Part shown: piece after piece, positions 25,034-32,218 of the stretch
Position numbering within the stretch: position 1 is the first letter of the stretch
Layout of the letters: the number at the start of each line of letters is the position of its first letter
NCBI GenBank assembly: GCA_001872285.1
Contig: MNXU01000008.1
Location: 1-32,218, forward strand
Direction of reading: 5' to 3'
Length of the DNA stretch: 32,218 nt
From: Betaproteobacteria bacterium CG2_30_68_42
GTDB lineage: Bacteria > Pseudomonadota > Gammaproteobacteria > Burkholderiales > Rhodocyclaceae
Made by a program: the position numbers and the translations under genes
The notes under the pieces: generated by a model
What the model was told of the DNA's origin: nothing
The model's input: the letters and a program-made list of their open reading frames with translations, nothing else
The model's database searches: none

Positions 25034-25768
25034 ATGAACCGAAACGCCTGCCTGATTCTCGCCGCGTACCGAACCGCAGTCGCACTGTTCGCCGTCCTGC
25101 TGCTGCGGCCCGCCTGGGCGGAGGTCATCGAACGGGTGGAGGTCGTCCCGGCGGCGGGCGATGCGGAGATCCGCATCCACTTCGCCACGACGATCCAGTA
25201 CATCCGGCACTTTCCGCTCGGCGAGTCCGACTTCTTCCGCATCTTCTTCCGGGTGACCGGAGGCGGCGACGAGGGCATCACGGTCGCCACGCGCGAGACC
25301 CATACGCCGCCGACGAACGGCCTGACGGTTCCCTTCACCGTGACCTATCCGGAAGAAGGCGGAACGGTCGGCGTGCGGTTCGAGCGTGCGGTGCGCCTGC
25401 GCGTGAGGGTGGGCGCGGACAATCGCAGTCTCAGTTTGCTGCTGCCGGCGTTGCCCGCCGCGGCGCAGCCGGCCCCGGCACCCCTCCTCCCGCCGCGGCC
25501 GGCAGCAGGCGCCGCGGCGCCGGCGGCAGCAACCGCTGAAGTCGAAAAACAGGCCCGGCAACTGATGGACGAGGCGCAAGCGGCGCTGGTCAGAAACGAC
25601 CCCGGTGCCGCCACCGACCTGCTGAACCGTCTGCTCAACCTGCCGCCGAATTCGCTGAGCGAGCAGGCGCAGGAGCTGATCGGCGTCGCCGCCGCAGGCG
25701 GATTGACCGCCCGCGGCGCGCTGTGGTTAAATTCGCGCTCCCTTCGCGGGCGGTTAACTCAGCGGTAG
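25034..25768 (+). CDS. Secreted AMIN/TPR-like protein, truncated at its C-terminus by tRNA-Val
   Basis: This is a 244-residue exported protein with a signal peptide ending RPAWA. A beta-rich domain resembling AMIN-type modules (EVIERVEVVPAAGDAEIRIHF ... RLRVRVGADNRSLSLLLP) is followed by an Ala/Pro linker. Next comes the first unit of a TPR-like helical region (QARQLMDEAQAALVRNDPGAA, LLNRLLNLPPNSLSEQAQELIGVA). After that the sequence turns unlike protein and the stop codon (25766-25768) lies inside the tRNA gene. The normal protein surely continued with more repeats; the end has been lost by a rearrangement next to the tRNA. It starts 64 bases after the cytochrome's 3' part and was probably its operon partner. 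Confidence 0.72.
   Translation: MNRNACLILAAYRTAVALFAVLLLRPAWAEVIERVEVVPAAGDAEIRIHFATTIQYIRHFPLGESDFFRIFFRVTGGGDEGITVATRETHTPPTNGLTVPFTVTYPEEGGTVGVRFERAVRLRVRVGADNRSLSLLLPALPAAAQPAPAPLLPPRPAAGAAAPAAATAEVEKQARQLMDEAQAALVRNDPGAATDLLNRLLNLPPNSLSEQAQELIGVAAAGGLTARGALWLNSRSLRGRLTQR
25703..25732 (+). promoter_or_regulatory. Promoter of tRNA-Val
   Basis: TTGACC (25703-25708) and TTAAAT (25727-25732) are separated by 18 bases and end 15 bases before the mature tRNA. They lie inside the tail of the truncated TPR-like frame, marking where tRNA-linked sequence takes over. Confidence 0.5.
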
Positions 25769-25822
25769 AGTGCCACCTTCACACGGTGGAAGTCACTGGT
25801 TCGATCCCAGTACCGCCCACCA
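25748..25822 (+). tRNA. tRNA-Val, anticodon CAC
   Basis: The acceptor arms GGGCGGT and ACCGCCC pair fully. The D arm contains AGCGGTAGAG, the anticodon stem CCACC/GGTGG encloses TTCACAC with anticodon CAC, and the T loop is TTCGATC. The terminal CCA is encoded at 25820-25822. It reads GUG codons. The gene cuts off the preceding protein gene. Confidence 0.95.
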
Positions 25823-25913
25823 TTCCCTGCCGGCCTTCATGCCCGGCCGCGATTTCGCACGACGCGCACATTCTCCGCCGGCCGTTGCCGACGCTGGCCA
25901 GCCTACGCCGGCA

Positions 25914-26516
25914 TCACCCCATCCTGCCGCAGCGGATCAGGCCCACCGCGAGACCTTCGATCGCGAGGTTATCGTGGCGGGTGTCGAGGACGATCGGCCG
26001 GAACTCGGGGTTCTCCGGCAGCAGCTCGACGGTTGCGCCGCGCCGCCGCAGCCGCTTGACGGTGACTTCGTCATGCACGCGCGCGATCACGATCTGGCCG
26101 CTGCGCGCCTCCGCCGTCTTGTGCACGGCGAGCAGGTCGCCGTCGAGGATGCCCGCATCGCGCATGCTCATGCCGCGCACCTTCAGCAGGTAATCGGCGC
26201 GCGGGCGGAACAGCGCCGGGTCGACGGGATGGCGGCTGGCGATGTTCTGCTCGGCGAGGATCGGACTGCCCGCTGCGACCCGTCCGACCAGCGGCAGCCC
26301 GAAGCCTCCGGTCAGGCGGATGCCGCGCGCGGCGCCGGCGTCGAGCGCGATCAGGCCCTTGCGCTCGAGCGCCCGCAGGTGATCCTCGGCGGCGTTGGCG
26401 GAAGCGAAGCGGAAGGCGCGCGCGATCTCGGCGCGGGTGGGCGGATAGCCCGCCGCCTCGAGGCTGTCGCGGATGAACCGGAGGATCTGGCTCTGGCGTT
26501 TGGTCGGTTCGGTCAT
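25914..26516 (-). CDS. lexA: LexA repressor
   Basis: This is the 200-residue SOS repressor. The winged HTH domain begins [35 protein letters not shown]. The self-cleavage site is Ala82-Gly83 in RVAAGSP, the catalytic Ser117 is in RGMSMRDAG, and Lys154 is in VTVKRLRR. On RecA activation it cleaves itself and releases SOS genes. A LexA-box-like sequence lies 27 bases upstream, so it should repress itself. It is not part of the modABC operon, though it lies just downstream of modC on the same strand. Confidence 0.97.
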   Translation of the reverse strand: MTEPTKRQSQILRFIRDSLEAAGYPPTRAEIARAFRFASANAAEDHLRALERKGLIALDAGAARGIRLTGGFGLPLVGRVAAGSPILAEQNIASRHPVDPALFRPRADYLLKVRGMSMRDAGILDGDLLAVHKTAEARSGQIVIARVHDEVTVKRLRRRGATVELLPENPEFRPIVLDTRHDNLAIEGLAVGLIRCGRMG

Positions 26517-26542
26517 GGCTCGACGGGGCGGCTGTGGCAGAC

Positions 26543-26558
26543 TTGTGATCTTATACAG
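26543..26558 (-). promoter_or_regulatory. LexA (SOS) box
   Basis: On the minus strand CTGT-ATAAGATC-ACAA matches the CTGT-N8-ACAG consensus at seven of eight core positions. It lies 27 bases before the lexA start and overlaps a -10-like TATAAG, consistent with autorepression. Confidence 0.75.
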
Positions 26559-26582
26559 GCACCGGAAAAACGCAACCGACGC

Positions 26583-27689
26583 TCATCCTTCCGGCATGAG
26601 GTGGATGTGTTCGGCGAGCAGAGAGACGCGGATCGCGGCTCCCGGTGCGATGCCGTTGCGGCGGGCGACGTGGATCGGCACGCTGAAAGCGAGCGGAAGT
26701 TCGCCGGGCGCATCGAGCGCGAGACGGATCGCGACGTTGCCGCCGAGCATGACCGCCGAGGCGACCACGCCGGAGACGGGGTTCTCGCGTTCACCGCGGG
26801 AAGCCCGTTCGCGCCGGTGCAGGATCACCCCTTCCGGCGGGATGACCCAGGACAGCCGGGCGCCGGGCGCGAACTCCGGCTGCAGGCGGGCTTCCAGCAC
26901 CCGGCCCCAGCAGCGCACCAGGCTGCGCCCGGCGCGGTGCTCGACGAGCTCGCCCGAGAAGATGTTCTTCAGTCCGACCAGCCGCGCGACGGTGACGTCC
27001 GCCGGGTGCGCCAGGACCTCGTGCGGCGCGCCCGATTGCAGGCTGCGGCCGTGGTGCAGGATGGTGATGCGGTCGGCGAGCAGCAGCGCCTCTTCGAGGT
27101 CGTGGGTGACCAGCACGACCGGCATGTCGAGCGCACGCCGCAACTGCGCGAGTTCCTGGTAGAGCCGCTCGCGGGTGCCACGGTCGACTGCCGAGAAGGG
27201 CTCGTCCAGCAGCAGCGCCTTCGGATCGCGGGCCAGCGCACGGGCCACCGCGACCCGCTGCTGCTGGCCGCCGGACAGTTGCGCGGGGCGGCGCAATTCC
27301 AGTCCGGCCAGGCGCACGCGATCGAGCAGCTCGCGGGCACGTGCCGCGCGTCTCGCCCGCGGAAGCTCGCCGAGCGCCTCGATGATGTTGTCTTGCGCGC
27401 ACAGATGCGGGAACAGCGCGTAGTGCTGGAACACCATGCCGATGCGGCGCACGCGCGGCGGCAGGCACACACCGGCCTCGCGCGAGTACCAGAGCTCGCC
27501 GCCGCAGCGCACCTCGCCCGCGGCCGGCCGCCACAGGCCGGCGATCGCGCGCAGCACGCTGGACTTGCCGCTGCCCGAGGGCCCGACCAGCGCAGCCACC
27601 TCGCCGGGCGCGCAGGCGAGTTCCATGTCGAGCGCGATCGGCGCCGGGTTGCGCAGCCGCACGCGCAGTCCCGGTTCGCGCTCAGACAT
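26583..27689 (-). CDS. modC: Molybdate ABC transporter ATP-binding protein ModC
   Basis: This is a 368-residue ATPase of the molybdate importer. Walker [10 protein letters not shown] is at residues 36-44, the Q-loop in [13 protein letters not shown], the signature LSGGQQQR at 138-145, and Walker [11 protein letters not shown] around 158-167. A C-terminal Mop/TOBE domain (about 295-365, from [21 protein letters not shown] to HIHLMPEG) binds oxyanion and is typical of ModC. The start overlaps modB by 8 bases, so they are coupled. This importer supplies the molybdenum used by the cofactor pathway at 2809-5209. Confidence 0.95.
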   Translation of the reverse strand: MSEREPGLRVRLRNPAPIALDMELACAPGEVAALVGPSGSGKSSVLRAIAGLWRPAAGEVRCGGELWYSREAGVCLPPRVRRIGMVFQHYALFPHLCAQDNIIEALGELPRARRAARARELLDRVRLAGLELRRPAQLSGGQQQRVAVARALARDPKALLLDEPFSAVDRGTRERLYQELAQLRRALDMPVVLVTHDLEEALLLADRITILHHGRSLQSGAPHEVLAHPADVTVARLVGLKNIFSGELVEHRAGRSLVRCWGRVLEARLQPEFAPGARLSWVIPPEGVILHRRERASRGERENPVSGVVASAVMLGGNVAIRLALDAPGELPLAFSVPIHVARRNGIAPGAAIRVSLLAEHIHLMPEG

Positions 27690-28350
27690 CGCGGCCCCCG
27701 CCGCGCGCCCCGCCGAAGTAGGCGATGCTGATCGCGCCGAGCGAGATCGCCAGCAGCACCACCGACATCATCCCCGCTGCGGCGTGGTCGAAGCCCTGCA
27801 CCCGGTCATAGATCGCGATGGCCACGGTGCGCGTCTCGCCGGGGATGCTGCCGCCGACCATGAGCACGACGCCGAACTCGCCCAGGGTGTGCGCGAACGA
27901 GAGCACCAGGGCGGTGACCAGCCCCGGCCAGGCGAGCGGCAGCTCGATGCGCCAGAAGATGCGCCAGGGCTTGAGCCCGCAGCACTCGGCGGCCTCGCGG
28001 ATCTCGGGGGCGATGGCCTCGAACGCGCGCTGGATCGGCTGGATGGCGAAGGGCAGGTTGAAGATCACCGAGGCGAGCAGCAGTCCCTGGAAGGTGAACA
28101 CCAGCGGGCGGCCGAACGCGGTTTCGTACAGGCGGCCGAGCGCGGACTCCCCGCCGAAGGCGACCAGCAGGTAGTAGCCGAGCACCGTCGGGGGCAGCAC
28201 CAGGGGAAGGGCGAGCGCGGCCTCGACCAGCGGCTTGCCGGCGAAGCGGGCGTGGGCGAGCGCGCGCGCGACGAGCAGGCCGACCGGCAGCAGGATGGCG
28301 AGCGTCCAGGCCGCGAGCCGCAGCGAGAGCAGGAAGGCGGTCCAGTCCAT
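27682..28350 (-). CDS. modB: Molybdate ABC transporter permease ModB
   Basis: This is a 222-residue inner-membrane permease with about five helices (AFLLSLRLAAWTLAILLPVG, ALALPLVLPPTVLGYYLLVAF, GLLLASVIFNLPFAI, LVTALVLSFAHTLGEFGVVLM, MSVVLLAISLGAISIAYF). The EAA-type loop is EIREAAECCGLKPWRIFWRIELP. HTLGEFGVVLMVGG is characteristic of ModB. It starts 6 bases after modA and overlaps modC. Order modA-modB-modC is the usual one. Confidence 0.95.
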   Translation of the reverse strand: MDWTAFLLSLRLAAWTLAILLPVGLLVARALAHARFAGKPLVEAALALPLVLPPTVLGYYLLVAFGGESALGRLYETAFGRPLVFTFQGLLLASVIFNLPFAIQPIQRAFEAIAPEIREAAECCGLKPWRIFWRIELPLAWPGLVTALVLSFAHTLGEFGVVLMVGGSIPGETRTVAIAIYDRVQGFDHAAAGMMSVVLLAISLGAISIAYFGGARGGGRDV

Positions 28351-28356
28351 GGCCCC

Positions 28357-29139
28357 TCAGAGGCCTGCAGGCAGGGTGAAACCGTAGCGCGCCAGGATCG
28401 CGCGCGAGCGCTCGCCCTGCATGAATCGGTAGAAGGCGCGCGCCGTCTCGCCCGCCCCCTTGAGGAGAACCATGCGCTGGCGCAGCGGCCGGTGCCATTC
28501 GGCCGGGATCAGCACGAACGACCCAGCCTCCGAAACCCGCGGCGAGAGCGCGAGCGAATAGGCGAAGATCGCGGCATCGACCGAGCCCGAGGCGGCGAAC
28601 TGGGCGGCCTGGGAGACGTTCTCCCCCAGCACCAGCCGGGGGGCGGCCTTCTCCCACAGCCCCCGCGAGCGCAGCGCCTGTTCGGCGGCGCGCCCGTAGG
28701 GGGCGTGCTCCGGATTGGCGATCGCCAGGCGCCGGATCGTCCCGGCTTCGAGCGCGGGTGCGAGCGCGGCCAGCTCTGCGCGCCCGAGCGGCGAGCCACG
28801 CGGCACGAAGAGCACGATGCGCCCCGCCGCGTAGAGCTCGCCGCGGCCCTCGCTGCGGCCGTGCTCGGCGAGCCGGAGCACGAACTGCTCGTCGGCCGAG
28901 AGGAACATCTGGAACGGCGCGCCCTGCACGATCTGGCGGAAGAAATTCCCGGAGGAGCCGAACACGAGCTTCACTTCGCGCCCGCCGGCGGCGCGGAAGG
29001 CCGCCGCCACCTCTTCGAGCGCGAACTGGAGGTCGGATGCCGCCGCGATGACGGGGGCGTCCGCGCCGGAGGATCCGGCCGCGAACAGCAGGGCCAGTGC
29101 CGCGAGCAGGCGGCGCGCGTGCGAGAGCATCCGGGTCAT
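28357..29139 (-). CDS. modA: Molybdate-binding periplasmic protein ModA
   Basis: This is a 260-residue solute-binding protein. A signal peptide (MTRMLSHARRLLAALALLFAAGSSGA) precedes the mature part beginning APVIAAASDLQFALEEV. The oxyanion pocket motifs ASDL, FGSSGNFFRQIVQGAPF and FLSADEQF are all visible, as is GENVSQAAQFAASGSVDAA. It captures molybdate or tungstate in the periplasm and delivers it to ModBC. Two ATGs (29139, 29130) are possible starts. Only 39 bases separate it from the DUF499 gene, which may or may not share a transcript. Confidence 0.94.
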   Translation of the reverse strand: MTRMLSHARRLLAALALLFAAGSSGADAPVIAAASDLQFALEEVAAAFRAAGGREVKLVFGSSGNFFRQIVQGAPFQMFLSADEQFVLRLAEHGRSEGRGELYAAGRIVLFVPRGSPLGRAELAALAPALEAGTIRRLAIANPEHAPYGRAAEQALRSRGLWEKAAPRLVLGENVSQAAQFAASGSVDAAIFAYSLALSPRVSEAGSFVLIPAEWHRPLRQRMVLLKGAGETARAFYRFMQGERSRAILARYGFTLPAGL

Positions 29140-29178
29140 ACCGCGGCGAGGGTGGGGCGTTGCGAGAGTGCGATGATC

Positions 29179-32022
29179 CTACGATGACGCGGCCGCGTCA
29201 GCCCCGCCGCCCGCCAGCAGAGAGTCCCCGGTGCGAGTGCCGGCGGCGTCCGCCCGCTGTTCCGACTCTTCGACGCGCACCGCCTCCGCGAGTCCCAGCT
29301 CGTGCAAGACTTGGCGCAGCTCTGCGGCCAGGGTGCGCGCCGCATCCGCGTTCACGGACACTGCGCACTCGATGCCGATCCGAAGTCCGGAGCCGGACCT
29401 CAGCTTCGGCAGAATTTTCGTGCCGAGGCGATTCCACAGCTCCGGCGGCACGCTGCCCGCCAGGCGTAGCGTCCGCGCGACTGCCATTGGCTCCGGCGTC
29501 GTAGCGGGACTCGAAGCCGGGCGGGGCTCAGGCGCTGGCGAGGGCCCCGGAATCGACACCGGAGCGCGTGCCGCGGGAGTGCCGGCCTCCAGCGCCTGCG
29601 CGGTCGCCTTCTTCAGCAAAAAGACGCCCGAATCGAACGCGATTTCCTCCGATGGCGGGATTTGATCGAACCAGATGCGCTCGTAGCCCCCACCCGCCTT
29701 GCGCCCCGAAGCGAGGCCGAAGTCACCACGACTCACGAACTCGGCGATCTTGCCCTTGAGGATCGAATCCGGATCCACCAGCCGTGTCAGCGATCCGTTC
29801 AGAAAACTCTGCCGCAGGCTCGCGAGCGGCCACGCGCCTGCGTCACGCAACGCCGGCGGCCAGTTGCGCTCGATGTAGCCGGCGCCGACGGACTCGTTGA
29901 GGAGCGCCTCGGACTTGAGGGCCGAGATCACTCGGCCGCAAAGCGTCTCGCCGCTCGAAGAATGCCCCGCGCCGAGGTCGATCACCTTGAGACCGCCGGT
30001 CGCCTCCCCGTCCGCAACGAGGGCGTAACGGTAGTCGCCCCAGACCTCGTCCCTGGCCGCCTCCTCCGCCTCCTTGACCTTCGACGAGAGCTCCGCCCCG
30101 TCATTCTTGTCGAACTCACCACCGAGCGTGCCCTCGGCCACCTCGTGCGCCACACGCCTCCACGCGAGCGACAGCTCGACTTTCTCGCGCAGGTCCCGTC
30201 CTGGCTTCTTGAGGCACCAGACGAGCGCGCCCGGGTAGAGCCGCGGCGACTTTCCCCGCTGGCGTGTCCACTCGGCGAGCTGCGCGCGCAACGGGTCTCC
30301 GCCCGACCATTCGACCTCGGGATCCGCTACGACGAGGGTCAGTCTCGGCGTGTCCGGAATCTCCGCCCCATCGCCCGGGAAGGCGATCACCGGAATGGTC
30401 GCGCCGCGCCGGAACTCCTCATTGACGACCTTGCGGATCGCGGGCTTGACCTCGGTTTCCTCGTCGAGCGACGCGCGCCGGTCGCTCACCACCTTCTTCA
30501 TGGTCGGCTGGTAGCCGATGCGGAAGCCGTCCGCGCCAATCTTGCGGATGAAGTACGACCTGCCTTCGAGCGCCAGCGCGGCATTGTCGATCGATGTCGT
30601 GTCCAGATCGGGCTCGCCGAGCGCGAAGCGCAGCTCGGGCAGATGCGCGAGCTTGTCGGTCTGTCCGCCGGACGACTCGAAAAGGATCGCAGTTCCGACG
30701 CGCCGGTGGATGTCCCGCAGTGGCCCCCTGGTGTCGGCGTCGAGCGCCTTGCTGTGCGCCTGCTCGCCGGCGATGTCCGTGTCGATCGCGGCGACGAGGC
30801 GAGACTCGCCGAGCTGACCCAGTACGACGCTCCGGAATCCATGCTCCGAGAGCGGGGCCGATCCAAGCGTGATGAGCGGCTCCGTGCGGGCCTTGCGGAA
30901 AGCCTCCTGCGCCGCGATCGAGATCCACTGGGCCAGCATCGCCAGCGTGCCGCGCGTCTGCTGGTACTGCGGCAGCGCCTGCCACTTGCGCTGGAAGACC
31001 GAGAGCGTCGCCGGGTGGAACGGGTAGCAGGCCTCGAAGCGGCGCTGCAACAACTCGCGGGCCTTGGACTCGGTCGCGGCCGAGTCCACGGCGGTCCACT
31101 CGGGCGGGAGCTGTGCCCGCCGCTCGAAGCACCAGTCGCCGTAGGTCTTGGCGACATTCTGCCGGATCTTCTCGCTCCCGAGGTCGTGGAAGAGCCGCCG
31201 CCGGACGACCTCGCTGATCTCGGTCTCGTCGTTGGCGATCAGGTCCTTGGCGACGCGCCGTACGATTCTGGAGATCTTCTCCTGCCACTGCATGTCCCAT
31301 TCGGTCATCTCGACCTGGCTGCGCGGCAGGCTGATCACCGCCGCGCCGTGCGTGGTGCCGGTGGTGGCGACCGTCAGGTTCTGGATGAAGGCGTGGAACG
31401 ATTCGGCGCTGCCACGGTGGCGGTTCAGGAAGTTGAGCACCTCGTCGAAGAGCAGCAGCACGGGCGCGCCGGCTGCCTGGAAGACCCGCGCGATCGAGTC
31501 GGTGCCGGGGGGCGTGGTCTTGGCCGCCGGCCCGAGTGCCTCGACGCCCTTGTCGCCCGCGAGTTGGCGGGCGATGTCGATCCACGGCGTCTCGCGCCCC
31601 GGCTGCGGGTCCCAGGCGTTGCCCACGAACACGGCGACCTTCGCTTTGGGAACCGATGCGACGCCCGCTTCGCGCACCAGGTCGGCCACCCCATTGTGGC
31701 CGGCTACGGCGTCACCGTTTTTGGCCAGGTGGTACAGCGTCGTGAGCGTGTGCGTCTTGCCGCCGCCGAACTGGGTGATGAGCGTGAGCACCGGCGACGT
31801 GTTGTCGGTTCGCCCGGAGAGCCGGCGCAGCACCATGCCAGCGTGCTCGCGCAGTGCCCGTGTGAAGCAGGTACGCGCGAAGAACTGCGCAGGGTCGCGA
31901 TAGTCCTCCGGCGCCGTCCCGGCGACGACCTGCTCCAGCGCGATGGCGAACTCGTCCGGATTGAACGAGCGGCCTTCGCGGACTTCCTTGCGTGGTGTCG
32001 CGATCTTGTACCAGGGTTCCAT
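29179..32022 (-). CDS. DUF499-domain ATPase, anti-phage/restriction-associated
   Basis: This is a 947-residue protein with Walker A FGGGKTHT at residues 85-92 and Walker B PVLLLFDEVLNFL at 187-199. Long helical and mixed segments follow, then a Pro/Ala linker near 815-850. The small C-terminal domain (RLAGSVPPELWNRLGTKILP) resembles ligand-binding tails in this group. This is the DUF499 family, whose genes usually lie beside DUF1156-type DNA methyltransferases and helicases in defence islands. The ATG at 32022 follows AGGAGG with a six-base gap. Immediately upstream on the same strand is the end of another gene. modA lies 39 bases downstream, so this is the island edge. Its exact biochemical role is not established here. 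Confidence 0.85.
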   Translation of the reverse strand: MEPWYKIATPRKEVREGRSFNPDEFAIALEQVVAGTAPEDYRDPAQFFARTCFTRALREHAGMVLRRLSGRTDNTSPVLTLITQFGGGKTHTLTTLYHLAKNGDAVAGHNGVADLVREAGVASVPKAKVAVFVGNAWDPQPGRETPWIDIARQLAGDKGVEALGPAAKTTPPGTDSIARVFQAAGAPVLLLFDEVLNFLNRHRGSAESFHAFIQNLTVATTGTTHGAAVISLPRSQVEMTEWDMQWQEKISRIVRRVAKDLIANDETEISEVVRRRLFHDLGSEKIRQNVAKTYGDWCFERRAQLPPEWTAVDSAATESKARELLQRRFEACYPFHPATLSVFQRKWQALPQYQQTRGTLAMLAQWISIAAQEAFRKARTEPLITLGSAPLSEHGFRSVVLGQLGESRLVAAIDTDIAGEQAHSKALDADTRGPLRDIHRRVGTAILFESSGGQTDKLAHLPELRFALGEPDLDTTSIDNAALALEGRSYFIRKIGADGFRIGYQPTMKKVVSDRRASLDEETEVKPAIRKVVNEEFRRGATIPVIAFPGDGAEIPDTPRLTLVVADPEVEWSGGDPLRAQLAEWTRQRGKSPRLYPGALVWCLKKPGRDLREKVELSLAWRRVAHEVAEGTLGGEFDKNDGAELSSKVKEAEEAARDEVWGDYRYALVADGEATGGLKVIDLGAGHSSSGETLCGRVISALKSEALLNESVGAGYIERNWPPALRDAGAWPLASLRQSFLNGSLTRLVDPDSILKGKIAEFVSRGDFGLASGRKAGGGYERIWFDQIPPSEEIAFDSGVFLLKKATAQALEAGTPAARAPVSIPGPSPAPEPRPASSPATTPEPMAVARTLRLAGSVPPELWNRLGTKILPKLRSGSGLRIGIECAVSVNADAARTLAAELRQVLHELGLAEAVRVEESEQRADAAGTRTGDSLLAGGGADAAASS

Positions 32023-32032
32023 TGCGATCCTC

Positions 32033-32218
32033 CTACGGTCTCTGCATGCGGGCGAACAGGTCGGCCGCCGGTTGTTTCAGGCGCACGAGGTTGGCATAGG
32101 CCACGGGCGCGAAGCCGCGCTCTCCGGCATACATCCGATAGCGAATGCCGTCGGTGACGATCACGTCACGCGGAACCCCGAGCGCCTCCACGTATCCCTT
32201 GGCCTGGTCGAGTGCGCC
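32033..32218 (-). CDS. C-terminal end of a restriction/modification-like protein (partial)
   Basis: A frame enters from the right edge on the minus strand and ends at TAG (32033-32035), 10 bases before the DUF499 start. The 61 visible residues read ALDQAKGYVEALGVPRD, VIVTDGIRYRMYAGERG, FAPVAYANLVRLKQPAADLF. A QAKGY helix followed by VTDGIRYRMY resembles the end of nuclease-like domains in type I or Eco57I-type restriction proteins and associated methyltransferases. Only the tail is seen, so the assignment is tentative. It is certainly in the same operon as DUF499, given spacing and orientation. Confidence 0.6.
   Translation of the reverse strand, partial: GALDQAKGYVEALGVPRDVIVTDGIRYRMYAGERGFAPVAYANLVRLKQPAADLFARMQRP

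Noticed and set aside
29662-32157. 831-residue open frame on the plus strand
   Set aside because: It is antisense to the DUF499 gene. Its sequence is Arg/Glu/Leu-rich without motifs, a typical shadow of a high-GC gene.

Overview
The window is a GC-rich, gene-dense stretch of a bacterial chromosome. Gene content points to a betaproteobacterium, most likely Rhodocyclales or a near relative: a mobB-moeA-moaD-moaE operon, a TIGR01841-type phasin (polyhydroxyalkanoate granules), a PEP-CTERM-tagged GDSL hydrolase, an AcuI-type reductase, DUF5666 and DUF6502 proteins and a multihaem cytochrome. This placement rests on family knowledge and was not tested by a search.

Layout. 1-874: end of an FtsX-like ABC permease and its ATPase. 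875-1439: non-coding stretch with a 179-bp element bounded by 19-bp inverted repeats. 1440-5209: an ATP-grasp-like protein, then molybdenum cofactor genes mobB, moeA, moaD, moaE. 5210-8690: phasin, class III aminotransferase, a small conserved protein and a broken HDOD pseudogene, separated by intergenic heptad-repeat/hairpin elements. 8687-14889: greB, a sensor histidine kinase, htpG behind a near-consensus sigma-32 promoter, and a GspE/PilB-type ATPase. 14904-17647 (minus): MoxR ATPase, PilZ protein and VWA protein in one operon. 17850-19924: secreted GDSL hydrolase and an AcuI-like reductase. 19935-25768: a putative redox cluster (below). 25748-25822: tRNA-Val(CAC). 25914-29139 (minus): lexA with an SOS box, then modABC molybdate uptake genes. 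29179-32218 (minus): a DUF499 ATPase and the end of another gene, apparently the edge of an anti-phage/restriction-type cluster.

The most interesting part is 19935-25768. It holds an FAD oxidoreductase with two unusual Fe-S motifs, a remnant of what looks like an outer-membrane beta-barrel gene, a secreted DUF5666 protein and a DUF6502 protein with a helix-turn-helix-like segment. Divergently oriented are a protein with tandem di-haem repeats (15 CXXCH motifs, then more after a frameshift) and a secreted protein whose C-terminus is cut off at tRNA-Val. The two directions share a compact promoter region in which a 15-bp palindrome fills the spacer of one promoter. I read this as a decaying electron-transfer module with its own candidate regulator; that is inference.

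Molybdenum is a second theme: cofactor synthesis (2809-5209) and molybdate import (26583-29139) lie in the same window, although no molybdoenzyme is present.
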